Source of the DNA: Allokutzneria oryzae
Lineage (GTDB): Bacteria; Actinomycetota; Actinomycetes; Mycobacteriales; Pseudonocardiaceae
Direction: 5' to 3'
Assembly: GCF_042429765.1 (NCBI RefSeq)
Contig: NZ_JBHLZU010000006.1
Location: forward strand, 186,001-250,000
DNA length: 64,000 nt
The position numbers were made by a program, and so were the translations under genes. Below are positions 1-8,472 of this stretch, one piece after another. Position 1 is the stretch's first letter. Every line of letters begins with the position of its first letter. Under the pieces are notes generated by a model. That model was given only the letters and a program-made list of their open reading frames with translations. It ran no database searches and was not told the DNA's origin.

Positions 1-315
1 CTTGTAGATCACCACGGCGCGCACGGTCACCGGCAGACCCTGCTTGGTGACGCAGGAGACCTCCAGGTTCGCCGAACGGGTGTCCAGCGAGAGCCGTCGC
101 GCCGTCTGGAAGCCGGGCATCACCATGACGCCCTTGCCAGTGACGATCTTGAATCCCATGCTGTCCGCGGTGTCGGAGACCTTGCTCCTGGCCCCGAGCC
201 CCGAGATGATCAACGCCTCGTCGGGCTCCGCGACCTTCCAGACCATGCGCAGCAGCAACAACAACACCAGCACCGCCGCCACGGCGCCACCGATGACCCA
301 CAGTGTGTTCGTCAC
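1..315 (-). CDS. Flotillin-like SPFH protein, N-terminal part (runs off the window)
   Basis: About 105 residues are visible; the gene continues past the left edge. The protein starts at a GTG, has one membrane segment at about residues 5-24 (IGGAVAAVLVLLLLL), then PDEALIISG and KIVTGKGVMVMPGFQ, the pattern at the start of the flotillin/YqiK SPFH domain. Flotillins are membrane-anchored scaffold proteins of lipid microdomains. The NfeD-like gene ends 43 bp upstream, and SPFH-NfeD pairing is a known family trait. The start is supported by AAGGGAT upstream. The C-terminal coiled coil cannot be judged. Confidence 0.82.
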   Translation of the reverse strand, partial: MTNTLWVIGGAVAAVLVLLLLLRMVWKVAEPDEALIISGLGARSKVSDTADSMGFKIVTGKGVMVMPGFQTARRLSLDTRSANLEVSCVTKQGLPVTVRAVVIYK

Positions 316-358
316 TTCGTGCCGGATCCCTTCGCTCGTGCCGCCAGGCTCTGTCCGC

Positions 359-571
359 TCACGAGGGGCCGAGCGACTGCCACCGCTGCACGTAGACGCT
401 GCGCGGCGGGTGGTAGTCGACGATGAGGACCTGCACTCCCTGTTCGATGACCTCGTCCGGGTCGGCGGGATAGGCGTAGAACGCCTCGACCCCGCCCCGG
501 ATCGGGACCATCACCTCACCGACGAGACCGGGACCGATGCGGCCGGTCACCCGGCCGAGCAGGCCGATCAC
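359..571 (-). CDS. Short NfeD-like OB-fold protein
   Basis: A 70-residue protein from a GTG start (VIGLLGRVTGRIGPGLVG...). The alternating small and hydrophobic pattern, with GxVxxxIxPGLVGEV and IEQGVQVLIVDY, resembles the C-terminal OB fold of NfeD proteins. No membrane segment is present, so this would be the short soluble form. It lies directly upstream of the flotillin-like gene, as NfeD genes usually do. The start is uncertain because there is only a weak ribosome site (GGCGG); reading frames further upstream are arginine/proline-rich and look non-coding. Confidence 0.6.
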   Translation of the reverse strand: MIGLLGRVTGRIGPGLVGEVMVPIRGGVEAFYAYPADPDEVIEQGVQVLIVDYHPPRSVYVQRWQSLGPS

Positions 572-747
572 CGGACACCGCCGGGAGGGGAGCTGAGGGA
601 GTGTCGCTGCACGAGAGCCTTTCCGCGGTCGCTGAAATCTGTTGCCGACCAGACTTCCCGGCGCACCTGACGCGATCTTAACGCGCGGCGCGGCGGCCTG
701 TCCGGGAAATCGGCGAGGCCGGGGAACCGCCCGCGGGCGAGGACGAC

Positions 748-783
748 AAAGGGCCCGCACCACCGAAGTGGTGCGGGCCCTCC
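748..783 (-). terminator. Rho-independent terminator of cspA
   Basis: A perfect 14-bp hairpin, GGGCCCGCACCACC / GGTGGTGCGGGCCC with a 3-nt loop, 23 bp downstream of the cspA stop. On the minus strand it is followed by TTTGTC. Confidence 0.85.
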
Positions 784-805
784 GCCGAATCAGACCGTCC
801 GTGGA

Positions 806-1009
806 TCAGAGCGCACGGATGTTGTTGGCCTGCGGACCCTTCTGGCCCTGGCCGATCTCGAACTCGACCTTCTGGCCCTCTTCGAGAGACTTGTAGCCGG
901 AGCCCTCGATCGCCGAGTAGTGGGCGAAGACGTCAGCGCCGCCACCGTCCGGGGTCAGGAAGCCGAAGCCCTTTTCCGCGTTGAACCACTTGACAACACC
1001 AGTAGCCAT
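806..1009 (-). CDS. cspA: Cold-shock protein
   Basis: A 67-residue single cold-shock domain with both RNA-binding motifs, KGFGFL (RNP1) and DVFAHYSAI (RNP2-like). It is a nucleic-acid chaperone of the cytoplasm. The ATG at 1009 is chosen over a GTG two codons upstream because GGAG lies 6 nt before it and 67 residues is the family length. The gene is monocistronic, with a long untranslated leader and its own terminator. Confidence 0.95.
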   Translation of the reverse strand: MATGVVKWFNAEKGFGFLTPDGGGADVFAHYSAIEGSGYKSLEEGQKVEFEIGQGQKGPQANNIRAL

Positions 1010-1113
1010 TTTCACTCCGTGTAGAACAGACCATCAGGACCCACTTCGCGGACCCTGAGTCGCGGCTCGTTCACCCTAGAACCCCGGACATATCACACCC
1101 CGGCAAAACAAAA

Positions 1114-1140
1114 CGCCTGCGCATAAAGCTCTCGCAGGCG
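1114..1140 (-). terminator. Terminator of the EamA gene
   Basis: Inverted repeat CGCCTGCG / CGCAGGCG with an 11-nt loop, followed on the minus strand by TTTTGTTTTG. It lies about 50 bp downstream of the exporter stop codon. Confidence 0.75.
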
Positions 1141-1190
1141 CCCTAAATCCATGGGTAACACAACTGCAACTAGGGCCAACCCTAGCACGG

Positions 1191-2087
1191 TCAACGGGCG
1201 CGTTGGGTGAGGGCGACGCATATCAAAACGATCACGGCCACCCCGACGGCGGCGGGCCCTGCGGTTTCGCCGAGAAGAACCGCCGACCACAGCAGCGTGA
1301 GAACCGGTTGCGCGAGCTGGACCTGACCGATCCTCGCGACCCCGCCCCTGGCCAGACCGGCGTACCAGGCGAAGAACCCCAGGAACATCGACACGAGGCC
1401 GAGGTATCCGAAGGCCAGCACCGACGGGCCGTTCACCCCCGTGAACTCGCCGACGGCCAACGAGGCCCCGGTGATCGGCACCGTCACCGGCAGCGCCACC
1501 ACCAGCGCCCAGCAGATCGTGCGCGCCCCGCCGAGCTGCCGGGAGAGCGCGCCGCCCTCGGCGTAGCCCATGCCGCACACCAGCACCGAGGCGAGCAACA
1601 GCAGGTCGGCCGCCTCGAAGCCGCCGCCGACCCCGCCGGAGACCGCGACGAAGGCGACCACCGCGACCATGCCGCCGCCGCTGGCGAGCCAGAACAGCGC
1701 CGAGGGCCGCTCCCCCGCGCGCAGCACGGCGAACACGGCGGTCGCCGCGGGCAGCAGCGCGATCACGACGGCCCCGTGCGAGGCGGTCTGGGTGGCCAGC
1801 GCGAGCGAGGTGAACAGCGGGAAGCCGACGACGACGCCGAGCGCGACCACGACGAGGCGGCGGAGCTGACCGCGGCTGGGCCGGGGCGCGCCGGTGAACC
1901 CGAGGTAGGCCAGGGCGAGCGCGCCCGCGAACACGGCGCGGCCGAAGGCGACGAACCACGGGTCGAGACCGGCGACCGCGACGCGCGTCGCGGGCAACGA
2001 GAAGCTGAACGCCAGCACGCCCAGCGAGCCGAGCAGCAGCCCGGGTGTTATCCGGCTTCGCTCGATAACGTTACTCTCTGCTCTCAT
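1191..2087 (-). CDS. EamA-family (DMT) transporter
   Basis: A 298-residue protein with about ten hydrophobic segments in two five-helix repeats (first repeat from about residue 15, second from about 150), the layout of EamA/RhaT drug and metabolite exporters. It would sit in the inner membrane and export a small metabolite; the substrate cannot be read from sequence. The only plausible start is the ATG at 2087. This overlaps the start codon of the divergent MocR gene by two bases, so the mRNA is probably leaderless. The partner regulator very likely controls it. Confidence 0.88.
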   Translation of the reverse strand: MRAESNVIERSRITPGLLLGSLGVLAFSFSLPATRVAVAGLDPWFVAFGRAVFAGALALAYLGFTGAPRPSRGQLRRLVVVALGVVVGFPLFTSLALATQTASHGAVVIALLPAATAVFAVLRAGERPSALFWLASGGGMVAVVAFVAVSGGVGGGFEAADLLLLASVLVCGMGYAEGGALSRQLGGARTICWALVVALPVTVPITGASLAVGEFTGVNGPSVLAFGYLGLVSMFLGFFAWYAGLARGGVARIGQVQLAQPVLTLLWSAVLLGETAGPAAVGVAVIVLICVALTQRAR

Positions 2088-2118
2088 GAATGAGGATAAC
2101 GCGACCGCAGGCGTTATC
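2047..2118. promoter_or_regulatory. Divergent promoter with paired GTTATC/GATAAC operators
   Basis: Two inverted pairs flank the overlapping start codons: GTTATC-N11-GATAAC (2047-2069) and GATAAC-N12-GTTATC (2095-2118). Their centres are 48-49 bp apart. Each pair lies inside the 5' coding part of one of the two genes. The even spacing suggests binding by the dimeric MocR regulator encoded here. Minus-strand TATCCT lies just ahead of the EamA start and could serve as a -10 box. Confidence 0.6.
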
Positions 2119-3486
2119 GGCGAGCTGCGGATCGGGATCACAGCGGGCCGCCCCGGCGACCGGCTGCCCTCGGTGCGCGAGCTGATGGCCAGGCACCACG
2201 TCTCCCCGGTCACCGTGCAGCGGGCGATCCGGGCGCTGGTGGCGGAGGGGCTCGTCGACTCGGTCCCGGGCCGGGGCAGCTTCGTCGCGCGTCCGCCCGC
2301 TCCGCCGAGCGCGCCGGACCTGTCCTGGCAGGCCGTCGCGCTCGGCGACCAGCCGCGCGGGGAGGAGGCGCTGCCGGAGCTGCTGTCGGTCCCGCGCACG
2401 GAGGCGATCCCGCTCTCCAGCGGGTACCTGGACGCGGCGTTGCAGCCGGTCGGCCCGCTCGGCGCCGCACTGGCCAGGTCCGCCCGCAAGCCCGCGTCGT
2501 GGGAGCGGGGGCCGGTGGAGGGCCGCGACGAGCTGCGGGCGTGGTTCGCCGCCGAGGCCGGTGGCGCGTTGCGCGCCGGTGACATGGTCGTCTGTCCTGG
2601 CGGCCAGCCCGCGCTGACCACGGCCTTCCGCGCGCTCGCCAAACCCGGCGACACGATCCTGGTGGAGTCGCCGACCTACCTGGGCGCGATCGCCGCGGCG
2701 CGGCACGCGGGGCTGCGCGTCGTGCCGGTGCCCACCGACTCCGACGGGGTGCGGCCGGACCTGCTCACCGCGGCGCTGCGCCGGACCGGGGCGCGGCTGT
2801 TCTACTGCCAGCCGCTCTACGCCAACCCGCACGGCGCGGTGCTCTCGGCGGAGCGCAGGCCGCTGGTGCTGGACGCGGTGCGCGAGGCGGGCGCGTTCCT
2901 GCTCGAAGACGACTGGGCGCGGGACCTGACGATCGCCCCGGAGCCACCGAGGCCGCTGGCCGCGGACGACGTGGACGGCCACGTCGTCTACCTGCGGTCG
3001 CTGACCAAGTCCGCCGCACCCGGCCTGCGGGTCGCCGCGATCGGGGCGCGCGGGGTGGCCGGGGCGCGGTTGCGCACGGCGCGCGTCCTGGACGACTTCT
3101 TCGTCGCCGGGCCACTCCAGGAAGCGGCGCTGGACTTCGTGACTTCGCCCGCCTGGCGGCGGCACCGGCGGATGCTGCACACGGCCCTGCGCGAGCGCCG
3201 GGACGCGTTGCTGGACTCGCTGCGGCGGCGGCTGCCGGAGCTGGTGCCCGCGCTGGTCCCGGAGGGCGGGCTGCACCTGTGGGCCCGGCTGCCCGAGGGC
3301 GTCGACGACTCCGGCCTCACCGCCGCTGCCGCCGCGCGGGCGGTCGTGGTCTTCCCCGGCCGCCCGTGGTACGCCGCCGAGTCACCGGCGGCGCACCTGC
3401 GGCTGACCTTCGGCGCGGCCTCCCCCGAGGTGCTCGACGAGGGCGTGCGCAGGCTGGCCGAAGCGCTGGCGACCCTGCGCCGGTGA
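2086..3486 (+). CDS. MocR/PdxR-type GntR regulator with aminotransferase domain
   Basis: A 466-residue protein. Residues 5-65 are a GntR winged helix (LPSVRELMARHHVSPVTVQRA, ending PGRGSFV). From about residue 100 there is a class I aminotransferase-like domain with the PLP lysine in SLTKSAAPGLR. MocR proteins bind PLP or amino compounds and act as dual regulators, usually of the divergent gene, here the EamA exporter. The ATG start overlaps the exporter start. Alternatives such as PdxR or GabR cannot be told apart because no pyridoxine or GABA gene is adjacent. Confidence 0.9.
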   Translation: MNEDNATAGVIGELRIGITAGRPGDRLPSVRELMARHHVSPVTVQRAIRALVAEGLVDSVPGRGSFVARPPAPPSAPDLSWQAVALGDQPRGEEALPELLSVPRTEAIPLSSGYLDAALQPVGPLGAALARSARKPASWERGPVEGRDELRAWFAAEAGGALRAGDMVVCPGGQPALTTAFRALAKPGDTILVESPTYLGAIAAARHAGLRVVPVPTDSDGVRPDLLTAALRRTGARLFYCQPLYANPHGAVLSAERRPLVLDAVREAGAFLLEDDWARDLTIAPEPPRPLAADDVDGHVVYLRSLTKSAAPGLRVAAIGARGVAGARLRTARVLDDFFVAGPLQEAALDFVTSPAWRRHRRMLHTALRERRDALLDSLRRRLPELVPALVPEGGLHLWARLPEGVDDSGLTAAAAARAVVVFPGRPWYAAESPAAHLRLTFGAASPEVLDEGVRRLAEALATLRR

Positions 3487-3585
3487 CGTCGGCGATTTTC
3501 GGCGCTGGGCCGTGTTTCCCAAGTCGGTGTTCGCGACAGCCGGGCCGATCCCGCCTCTCATCGAACGAGACCTGTGAAACGCGAC

Positions 3586-4251
3586 CTAGGCGGCCTTGCG
3601 CTGGTGGTAGGTGTCCACGTACTCCTGGCCGGAGAGTTCCAGGATGGCGTACATGATCTCGTCGGTGACGGTGCGGTGGATGACCGTGGAGTGCGCCATG
3701 CCCTCGTAGCGGGAGAACTCCAGCGGCTCGCCGAAGCGCACGGTGACGCGGTGCAACCGGGGCAGGCGCTTGCCGATCGGCTGGATGCGCTCGGTGCCGA
3801 TCAGCGCGACCGGGACCACCGGCGCGCCGCTGGCCAGCGCGATGCGGCCGACGCCGGTCTTGCCGCGGTAGAGCCTGCCGTCCTCGGAGCGGGTGCCCTC
3901 GGGGTAGATGCCGAACGCGCCGCCGTCGGCGAGCACCTTGATCGCCACGTCCAGCGCGTCCTTGGCGGCGCGGCCCTTGCCCCGCTCGACCGGGATCTGC
4001 CCGATCATCGTGAAGAACCAGCGGGAGATCGCGCCCTTGACGCCCGTGCCGTGGAAGTACTCCGCCTTGGCGAGGAAGGCGACCTTCCTCGGCACGATCA
4101 GCGGGATCACCAGACTGTCCACAAAGGACAGGTGGTTGCTCGCGAGGATGACGGCGCCGTCGGCGGGGACGTGCCGCAGTCCCTCGACTCGCGGGCGGAA
4201 GATCAGCCGAGCCAGCGGGCTCAGGACCCGTCTCATCAGCTGGTAGAGCAC
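3586..4251 (-). CDS. 1-acylglycerol-3-phosphate O-acyltransferase (PlsC family)
   Basis: A 221-residue protein with the acyltransferase block I NHLSFVDS (HX4D catalytic pair) near residue 40 and block III YPEGTRS near residue 118. It would add the second acyl chain to lysophosphatidate at the cytoplasmic membrane. The GTG start at 4251 has an AGGAGG ribosome site. It stands alone, 65 bp from the next gene. Actinomycetes hold several PlsC paralogues, so the exact acceptor is uncertain. Confidence 0.88.
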   Translation of the reverse strand: MLYQLMRRVLSPLARLIFRPRVEGLRHVPADGAVILASNHLSFVDSLVIPLIVPRKVAFLAKAEYFHGTGVKGAISRWFFTMIGQIPVERGKGRAAKDALDVAIKVLADGGAFGIYPEGTRSEDGRLYRGKTGVGRIALASGAPVVPVALIGTERIQPIGKRLPRLHRVTVRFGEPLEFSRYEGMAHSTVIHRTVTDEIMYAILELSGQEYVDTYHQRKAA

Positions 4252-4316
4252 GTGTGCCTCCTGGGGTGAGGCCACCAACTCTATTCCTGCCCCGTTACCG
4301 GCCTGTTGCGTCGGGT

Positions 4317-4739
4317 TCAGCTCAGCAGCCGTCGCTCCAGGGAGCTGACCACCCGTCTGGGGCCGGTCACGATGATCTCGTGCTCGGCCAGCCGCACGCT
4401 GAGGTACCGGCAGCGCACCCGGTGCATGTTGGCGGGCGCGTAGCCGAGCGCGTCCTCGGCGATGTGCTCCGGAGCGCCGTAGCCCAGCTCCGCGAGCTGC
4501 CCGTCCAGGCTCGCCACCAGGTCCCCGCCGCTGGTGGGCGGCACCGGGATGACCCTGGTCACGCTGATCACCAACGGCGTCACCACCAGGCCGAACACCA
4601 CCCCGAACAACAGCCCGAGCGGCAGCGCGACCTGCGGCGATGAGCGCAAGGCCACGATGCTGAGCACGGCGAAGGCCGCGCCGGCGGTGCCGGCGAGGAA
4701 GGCGAAGGTGTCGCGGAACCTGCGGTGGTGACGGGGCAT
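4317..4739 (-). CDS. Membrane protein of unknown function, two helices
   Basis: A 140-residue protein, not recognised. Two hydrophobic helices at about residues 12-32 and 37-65 are followed by a soluble tail of about 75 residues (SLDGQLAELGYGAPEHIAEDAL...). The ATG at 4739 has GGAG 5 nt upstream; a longer frame upstream begins with low-complexity sequence and is not preferred. The neighbours (acyltransferase, KstR2-like regulator) hint at a lipid-related setting but give no function. Confidence 0.7.
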   Translation of the reverse strand: MPRHHRRFRDTFAFLAGTAGAAFAVLSIVALRSSPQVALPLGLLFGVVFGLVVTPLVISVTRVIPVPPTSGGDLVASLDGQLAELGYGAPEHIAEDALGYAPANMHRVRCRYLSVRLAEHEIIVTGPRRVVSSLERRLLS

Positions 4740-4875
4740 GGGCGCTCCAGTCGGTCTCATCGGAGCCGGTGCCAGCATCGTCGGCGATTCCGCCGTCCGT
4801 GTTAATGCCCGTAACCCATTGGTGTCCCAACGGTGAGCTGCGCACAGCTGTCACCCGAACGCAGTAGGCAGTCGG

Positions 4876-5478
4876 TCAGCTCCCGAGCTCGACGATGCCC
4901 TGGCAGAGGATGGTCAGGTACTGCTCGGCGATGGCCTCGGCGCTGAGCGAGCCGCGCGGGTCGTACCAGCGGACCGCCACCCAGACGGTGTCCCGGATGA
5001 AGCGGTAGACCAGCGGGACCCGCAGGTCCCGCCGGAACACCCCGGCGCGCTGACCCCGTTTCAGCACGTCCAGCCAGCAGCCCTCCAGCTCCTCCGCGGT
5101 GGAGCACAGGTAGCCGAAGCGCTCGAACTGGGCGAGGTGCTGCGACTCGTTCTGGAAGATCGCGATGGCGTCGCCGTCGGTGTCCATCGACTCGAAGGAC
5201 ACCGTGACCAGCGCGGTCAGCGCCGCCCTGGGGTCGGCCTGCTCGGCGAGCACCCGGCGGTAGGCCGAGCGCAGCCGGTCGAGGAAGCCGCGCAGGATCT
5301 CGTCGACCATCGACTCCTTGGAGTCGAAGTGGTGGTAGAGGCTGCCGGAGAGGATGCCCGCCGCGTCGGCGATCTCCCGCACGGTGGTCGTGGCGAACCC
5401 GCGGGAGGCGAACAGCCGGCCCGCGATGGCGAGCAGTTCCGCCCTGCGGTCCGATCCGGGGTGGCGCTTGGCACTCAC
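4876..5478 (-). CDS. kstR2: TetR-family repressor, KstR2-like
   Basis: A 200-residue protein with a TetR helix-turn-helix in residues 10-55. The stretches TTVREIADAAGILSGSLYHHF, SKESMVDEILRGFLD and VYRFIRDTVWVAVRWY closely follow mycobacterial KstR2 as I remember it. KstR2 represses genes for degradation of cholesterol rings C/D and the side-chain propionate and responds to a CoA-thioester intermediate. No cholesterol gene is adjacent, so it would act at a distance. GTG 5478 is preferred because AAGGTGA lies 8 nt upstream; GTG 5490 has no properly spaced site. Confidence 0.8.
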   Translation of the reverse strand: MSAKRHPGSDRRAELLAIAGRLFASRGFATTTVREIADAAGILSGSLYHHFDSKESMVDEILRGFLDRLRSAYRRVLAEQADPRAALTALVTVSFESMDTDGDAIAIFQNESQHLAQFERFGYLCSTAEELEGCWLDVLKRGQRAGVFRRDLRVPLVYRFIRDTVWVAVRWYDPRGSLSAEAIAEQYLTILCQGIVELGS

Positions 5479-5640
5479 GTCGCTGGTCACCTTCCTCGCC
5501 GCTGCTGGGCCCCATCCTCACGCACCGGGCGCTCGCGGTGACCAGCGGGCGAACGACCCACGGATGATCAGCCGATCGGAGGCTCAAGGGACGGTCCTCG
5601 CGGTCGTCCGCGCACACGGCGGCCTCCGGATGGCTAAGCT

Positions 5641-5657
5641 TTTGCCAACCTGGCAAA
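5641..5657. promoter_or_regulatory. Small inverted repeat upstream of the GGDEF/EAL gene
   Basis: TTTGCCA-ACC-TGGCAAA, a short perfect inverted repeat about 80 bp before the start codon in the 254-bp gap between the repressor and the GGDEF/EAL gene. It could be an operator; nothing else is recognisable in that gap. Confidence 0.3.
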
Positions 5658-5732
5658 GCCTTGAGGTGTCTTCGTGGAACCGCACGTCCGCCCGCCCGCC
5701 GCGGGCACCGGTGCGGGAGACCTGCCCCCGGA

Positions 5733-7889
5733 ATGATCACGCCGCATCCGGACGGTCCCCCGGCCGCAGCCACCGGGGCCGCCCGCGAGAACGCGGAGCC
5801 GTCCCCGGTGCTCCTGCTTGCCCGCGAGTGGGCCGACGCGATGACCGCCAGCACCTACATCCCGATGGCCCGCAAGGACGTCGAGCGGCTCACCCTCGAA
5901 CTGCTGACCACGCTGCTGACCGCGATGGACTCCCGCGAGCGGGCCCCCGCGCTGCTGGACGAGGTCGCAGGCCGGATGGTGCGGGCGAACTTCACCGGTC
6001 CGGACAGCCTGCGGCGCAGCACCGAGGTGCTCGGCCAGGGCCTGCTGTCGCTGCTGGGCGACGGGCCTGACGGGCTGACCGCCAAGGTGATCTCGCTGAT
6101 CGGCGGGCTGGCCACCAGCTACACCAAGGCGATGCGCGAGCGCACCTTCCACCAGCAGGAGCTGGTCAAGGACGCGCTGCTGCGGACCAAGCAGGAGATC
6201 GAGCGGCACCTGCGCGCCTCCGAGGCCCGCTTCCGCGAGGTGTTCACCTCCTCCGGGGTCGGCATCGCGCTGACCGACTTCGACGGCCGGTTCGTCCAGG
6301 CCAACCCGGCGCTGACCGAGATCCTCGGGCACAGCCAGGAGGAGCTGGCCGGGGTCTGCCTCTACGACCTGTTCCACGAGGAGAACGCCGAGTCGCTGCG
6401 GCTCGCCTACCGGGAGCTGGCAGAGGGCGGGCAGGAGCGGTTCCGGCTGCGCCGGATGCTGGTCACCAAGGACGGCGACGCGGTGTGGGCCTACCTCGCG
6501 GTGTCGGTGCTGCACGAGATGCCCGGCCACATCGTGACCATCGTGGAGGACGCGACCGAGACCCACATGCTCACCCAGCGGCTGCGGCAGCAGTCGCTCA
6601 ACGACGCGCTGACCGGGCTGGCCAACCGGCAGCTGTTCAGCTCTCGGCTGCAGACCGCGCTGGCCAGGATGGACCCGCAGCACGGCGTGACGGTGCTGCA
6701 GCTGGACCTCGACGGCTTCGGTGTCGTCAACTCGGGCATGGGTCCCCGCGTCGGCGACCAGCTGCTCCAGGTCACCGCCAAGCGGCTGGAGCAGGTCTTC
6801 ACCGACGAGCGGGCGCTGGTGGCGCGCTTCGGCGGCGACGAGTTCGCGGTGCTGGTGGAGAACACCGAGGACACGCCCTACCCCGGCAGGCTCGCGGTGC
6901 TGATCAACACCGCGCTCGCCGAGCCCACCTACGTCGACGGCGTCGGCGTCGCGGTCTCGGCCAGCATCGGCGTGGTGCGGGCCAACGGCCAGAACCTGCG
7001 GCCGGAGGAGGTGCTGCGCTCCGCCGACATCACGCTGCGCCGGGCGAAGGCGTGCGGCAAGGGCCAGTGGGAGCTCTTCGACGCCCAGCACGACTCCGAG
7101 GCCAGGCTGCGCACCAGGCTGGCGGCCTCGATCCCGGGCGCGGAGGAGAACGGCGAGTTCGAGGTCGTCTACCAGCCGGTGGTGCGGCTGGCAGACGGCA
7201 GTGTGGCGTGCGTGGAGGCGTTGCTCCGGTGGAACCACCCGGAGCTGGGCGAGCTGCCGCACGAGCGGTGCGTCGAGTTGGCCGAGGAGACCGGCATGAT
7301 CCTGCCACTCGGCCGGTCGATGCTGCGCGAGGCGTGCATGGTCGCGGCGACCTGGCCGTCCACAGTGGACGGAGAGCCGCCCGGCCTGCTGCTGAACCTG
7401 ACCCCGCTGCAGGCCCGCGACCCCGACCTCGCGGGCACCGTGCGGATGGCGCTCGCCGACTGCGGGATGGGCGCCTCCCGGTTGCGGCTGGGCATCCCGA
7501 TGTCCTCGCTGCGCCAGCACCGGGCCGAGGCGGAGGAGAACGCCGAGGTGCTCGGCGACATGGGCGTCACCATCGCGCTGCACGACTTCGAGGGCGGCCT
7601 CGCCAACCTGGGTATCTGCGGCTCGCTCAAGGCCGACATGGTCAGGGTGTCCCCGTGGGTGGTCCGCCGTCTGTCCACAATGGATGATCAAGAAGACGCG
7701 CTGGGCACCAGCGTCCGCTTCCTGCTGCCCGCGCTGGCCCGCTCCGGCGCCGGGGTCGTCGTCGGCGGGATCGACGACGCCGAGCAGCTGGACTGGTGGC
7801 GGCGCGCGGGAGCCCGCTTCGGTCAAGGGGAGCACTTCGGTGGGCCCGCCTCTTCTCAGGAGATAACCAAAATCCTGTCCTCCCACTGA
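5733..7889 (+). CDS. PAS-GGDEF-EAL cyclic-di-GMP signalling protein with degenerate EAL
   Basis: A 718-residue soluble protein. Residues 25-150 form an actinobacterial N-terminal region (REWADAMTASTYIP). PAS is at about 165-280 and GGDEF at about 285-450 with an intact RFGGDEFAVL active site but no RxxD inhibitory site. EAL is at about 460-710. GGDEF proteins make cyclic-di-GMP from GTP. In the EAL half, VEALLRW and LLNLTP are kept, but the DDFGTG loop reads HDFEGG, the preceding E motif reads GIPMSS, and the catalytic lysine position reads MVRVSP. It is therefore probably a cyclase with a non-hydrolysing EAL domain. The ATG start has only a distant ribosome site. Confidence 0.88.
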   Translation: MITPHPDGPPAAATGAARENAEPSPVLLLAREWADAMTASTYIPMARKDVERLTLELLTTLLTAMDSRERAPALLDEVAGRMVRANFTGPDSLRRSTEVLGQGLLSLLGDGPDGLTAKVISLIGGLATSYTKAMRERTFHQQELVKDALLRTKQEIERHLRASEARFREVFTSSGVGIALTDFDGRFVQANPALTEILGHSQEELAGVCLYDLFHEENAESLRLAYRELAEGGQERFRLRRMLVTKDGDAVWAYLAVSVLHEMPGHIVTIVEDATETHMLTQRLRQQSLNDALTGLANRQLFSSRLQTALARMDPQHGVTVLQLDLDGFGVVNSGMGPRVGDQLLQVTAKRLEQVFTDERALVARFGGDEFAVLVENTEDTPYPGRLAVLINTALAEPTYVDGVGVAVSASIGVVRANGQNLRPEEVLRSADITLRRAKACGKGQWELFDAQHDSEARLRTRLAASIPGAEENGEFEVVYQPVVRLADGSVACVEALLRWNHPELGELPHERCVELAEETGMILPLGRSMLREACMVAATWPSTVDGEPPGLLLNLTPLQARDPDLAGTVRMALADCGMGASRLRLGIPMSSLRQHRAEAEENAEVLGDMGVTIALHDFEGGLANLGICGSLKADMVRVSPWVVRRLSTMDDQEDALGTSVRFLLPALARSGAGVVVGGIDDAEQLDWWRRAGARFGQGEHFGGPASSQEITKILSSH

Positions 7890-7954
7890 GGGATTGCGAT
7901 TTGACCGACCCTGGTGTGCTGAGTATGTCTGGTCGGGAAACGCCTGGAGGCCCC

Positions 7955-8266
7955 GTGAAAACCCGTCCCGTGTTCGACCCCGTAGTCCATCCGGCGAACC
8001 GGCTGCACATCTGCGCGCTCCTCGCCACAACCGATGAGGGCGAGTTCGGCCCACTGCGCGAGGAGCTCGGCGTCAGCGACTCGGTGCTGAGCAAGCAGTT
8101 GCGCATCCTCGAAGAAGCGGGATACGTCTCGCTGCGCAAGGCGTCCGCGGACGGCAAGGGCCGCGTGCGCACCTGGGTCACCCTCACCAAGAGCGGCAGG
8201 CGCGCGCTCGCCGGCCACCTCGCCGCACTGCACCGCATGACCCGGGGCGCGCTGCCCGTCACCTGA
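7955..8266 (+). CDS. Small winged-helix transcriptional regulator
   Basis: A 103-residue single winged-helix protein: HPANRLHICALLATTDEGEFGPLREELGVSDSVLSKQLRILEEAGYV, then a wing rich in lysine and arginine. This matches the PF13601-type regulators related to MarR/ArsR. No metal-binding cysteines are present. The GTG at 7955 follows TGGAGG by 4 nt and is favoured over an ATG at 7925, which has no ribosome site. It follows the GGDEF/EAL gene by 65 bp and could be cotranscribed with it. Confidence 0.82.
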   Translation: MKTRPVFDPVVHPANRLHICALLATTDEGEFGPLREELGVSDSVLSKQLRILEEAGYVSLRKASADGKGRVRTWVTLTKSGRRALAGHLAALHRMTRGALPVT

Positions 8267-8398
8267 ACACCAGCTCCGCTCACCCGTGCGGATTTCCTTT
8301 GCGCCCCACGGAACTGGTCGCCGACCGCGGGTGGTGAGCCCCGCCGGCCCTACCGGCCCACCGGACCCCCCGTCCGGACACCTGGCCGTGCAGCACCG

Positions 8399-8472
8399 CA
8401 CCCCCAGCAGGACTCGAACCTGCAACCTCGGCGTTCGTAGCGCCGCGCGCTGTCCAGTTGCGCCATGGGGAT
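8399..8472 (-). tRNA. tRNA-Arg (anticodon ACG)
   Basis: All four arms fold: acceptor ATCCCCA/TGGGGGT, D arm GCGC/GCGC with loop AACTGGACA, anticodon arm CGGCG-CTACGAA-CGCCG (anticodon ACG), and T arm GCAGG-TTCGAGT-CCTGC. The discriminator is G and CCA is not encoded. It reads the CGN arginine box after A34 deamination. Confidence 0.97.

Noticed and set aside
5634..8054. An 806-codon open frame antisense to the GGDEF/EAL gene
   Set aside because: Same effect: composition is Arg/Gln/His-rich and no domain is recognisable, while the plus strand has clear domains.
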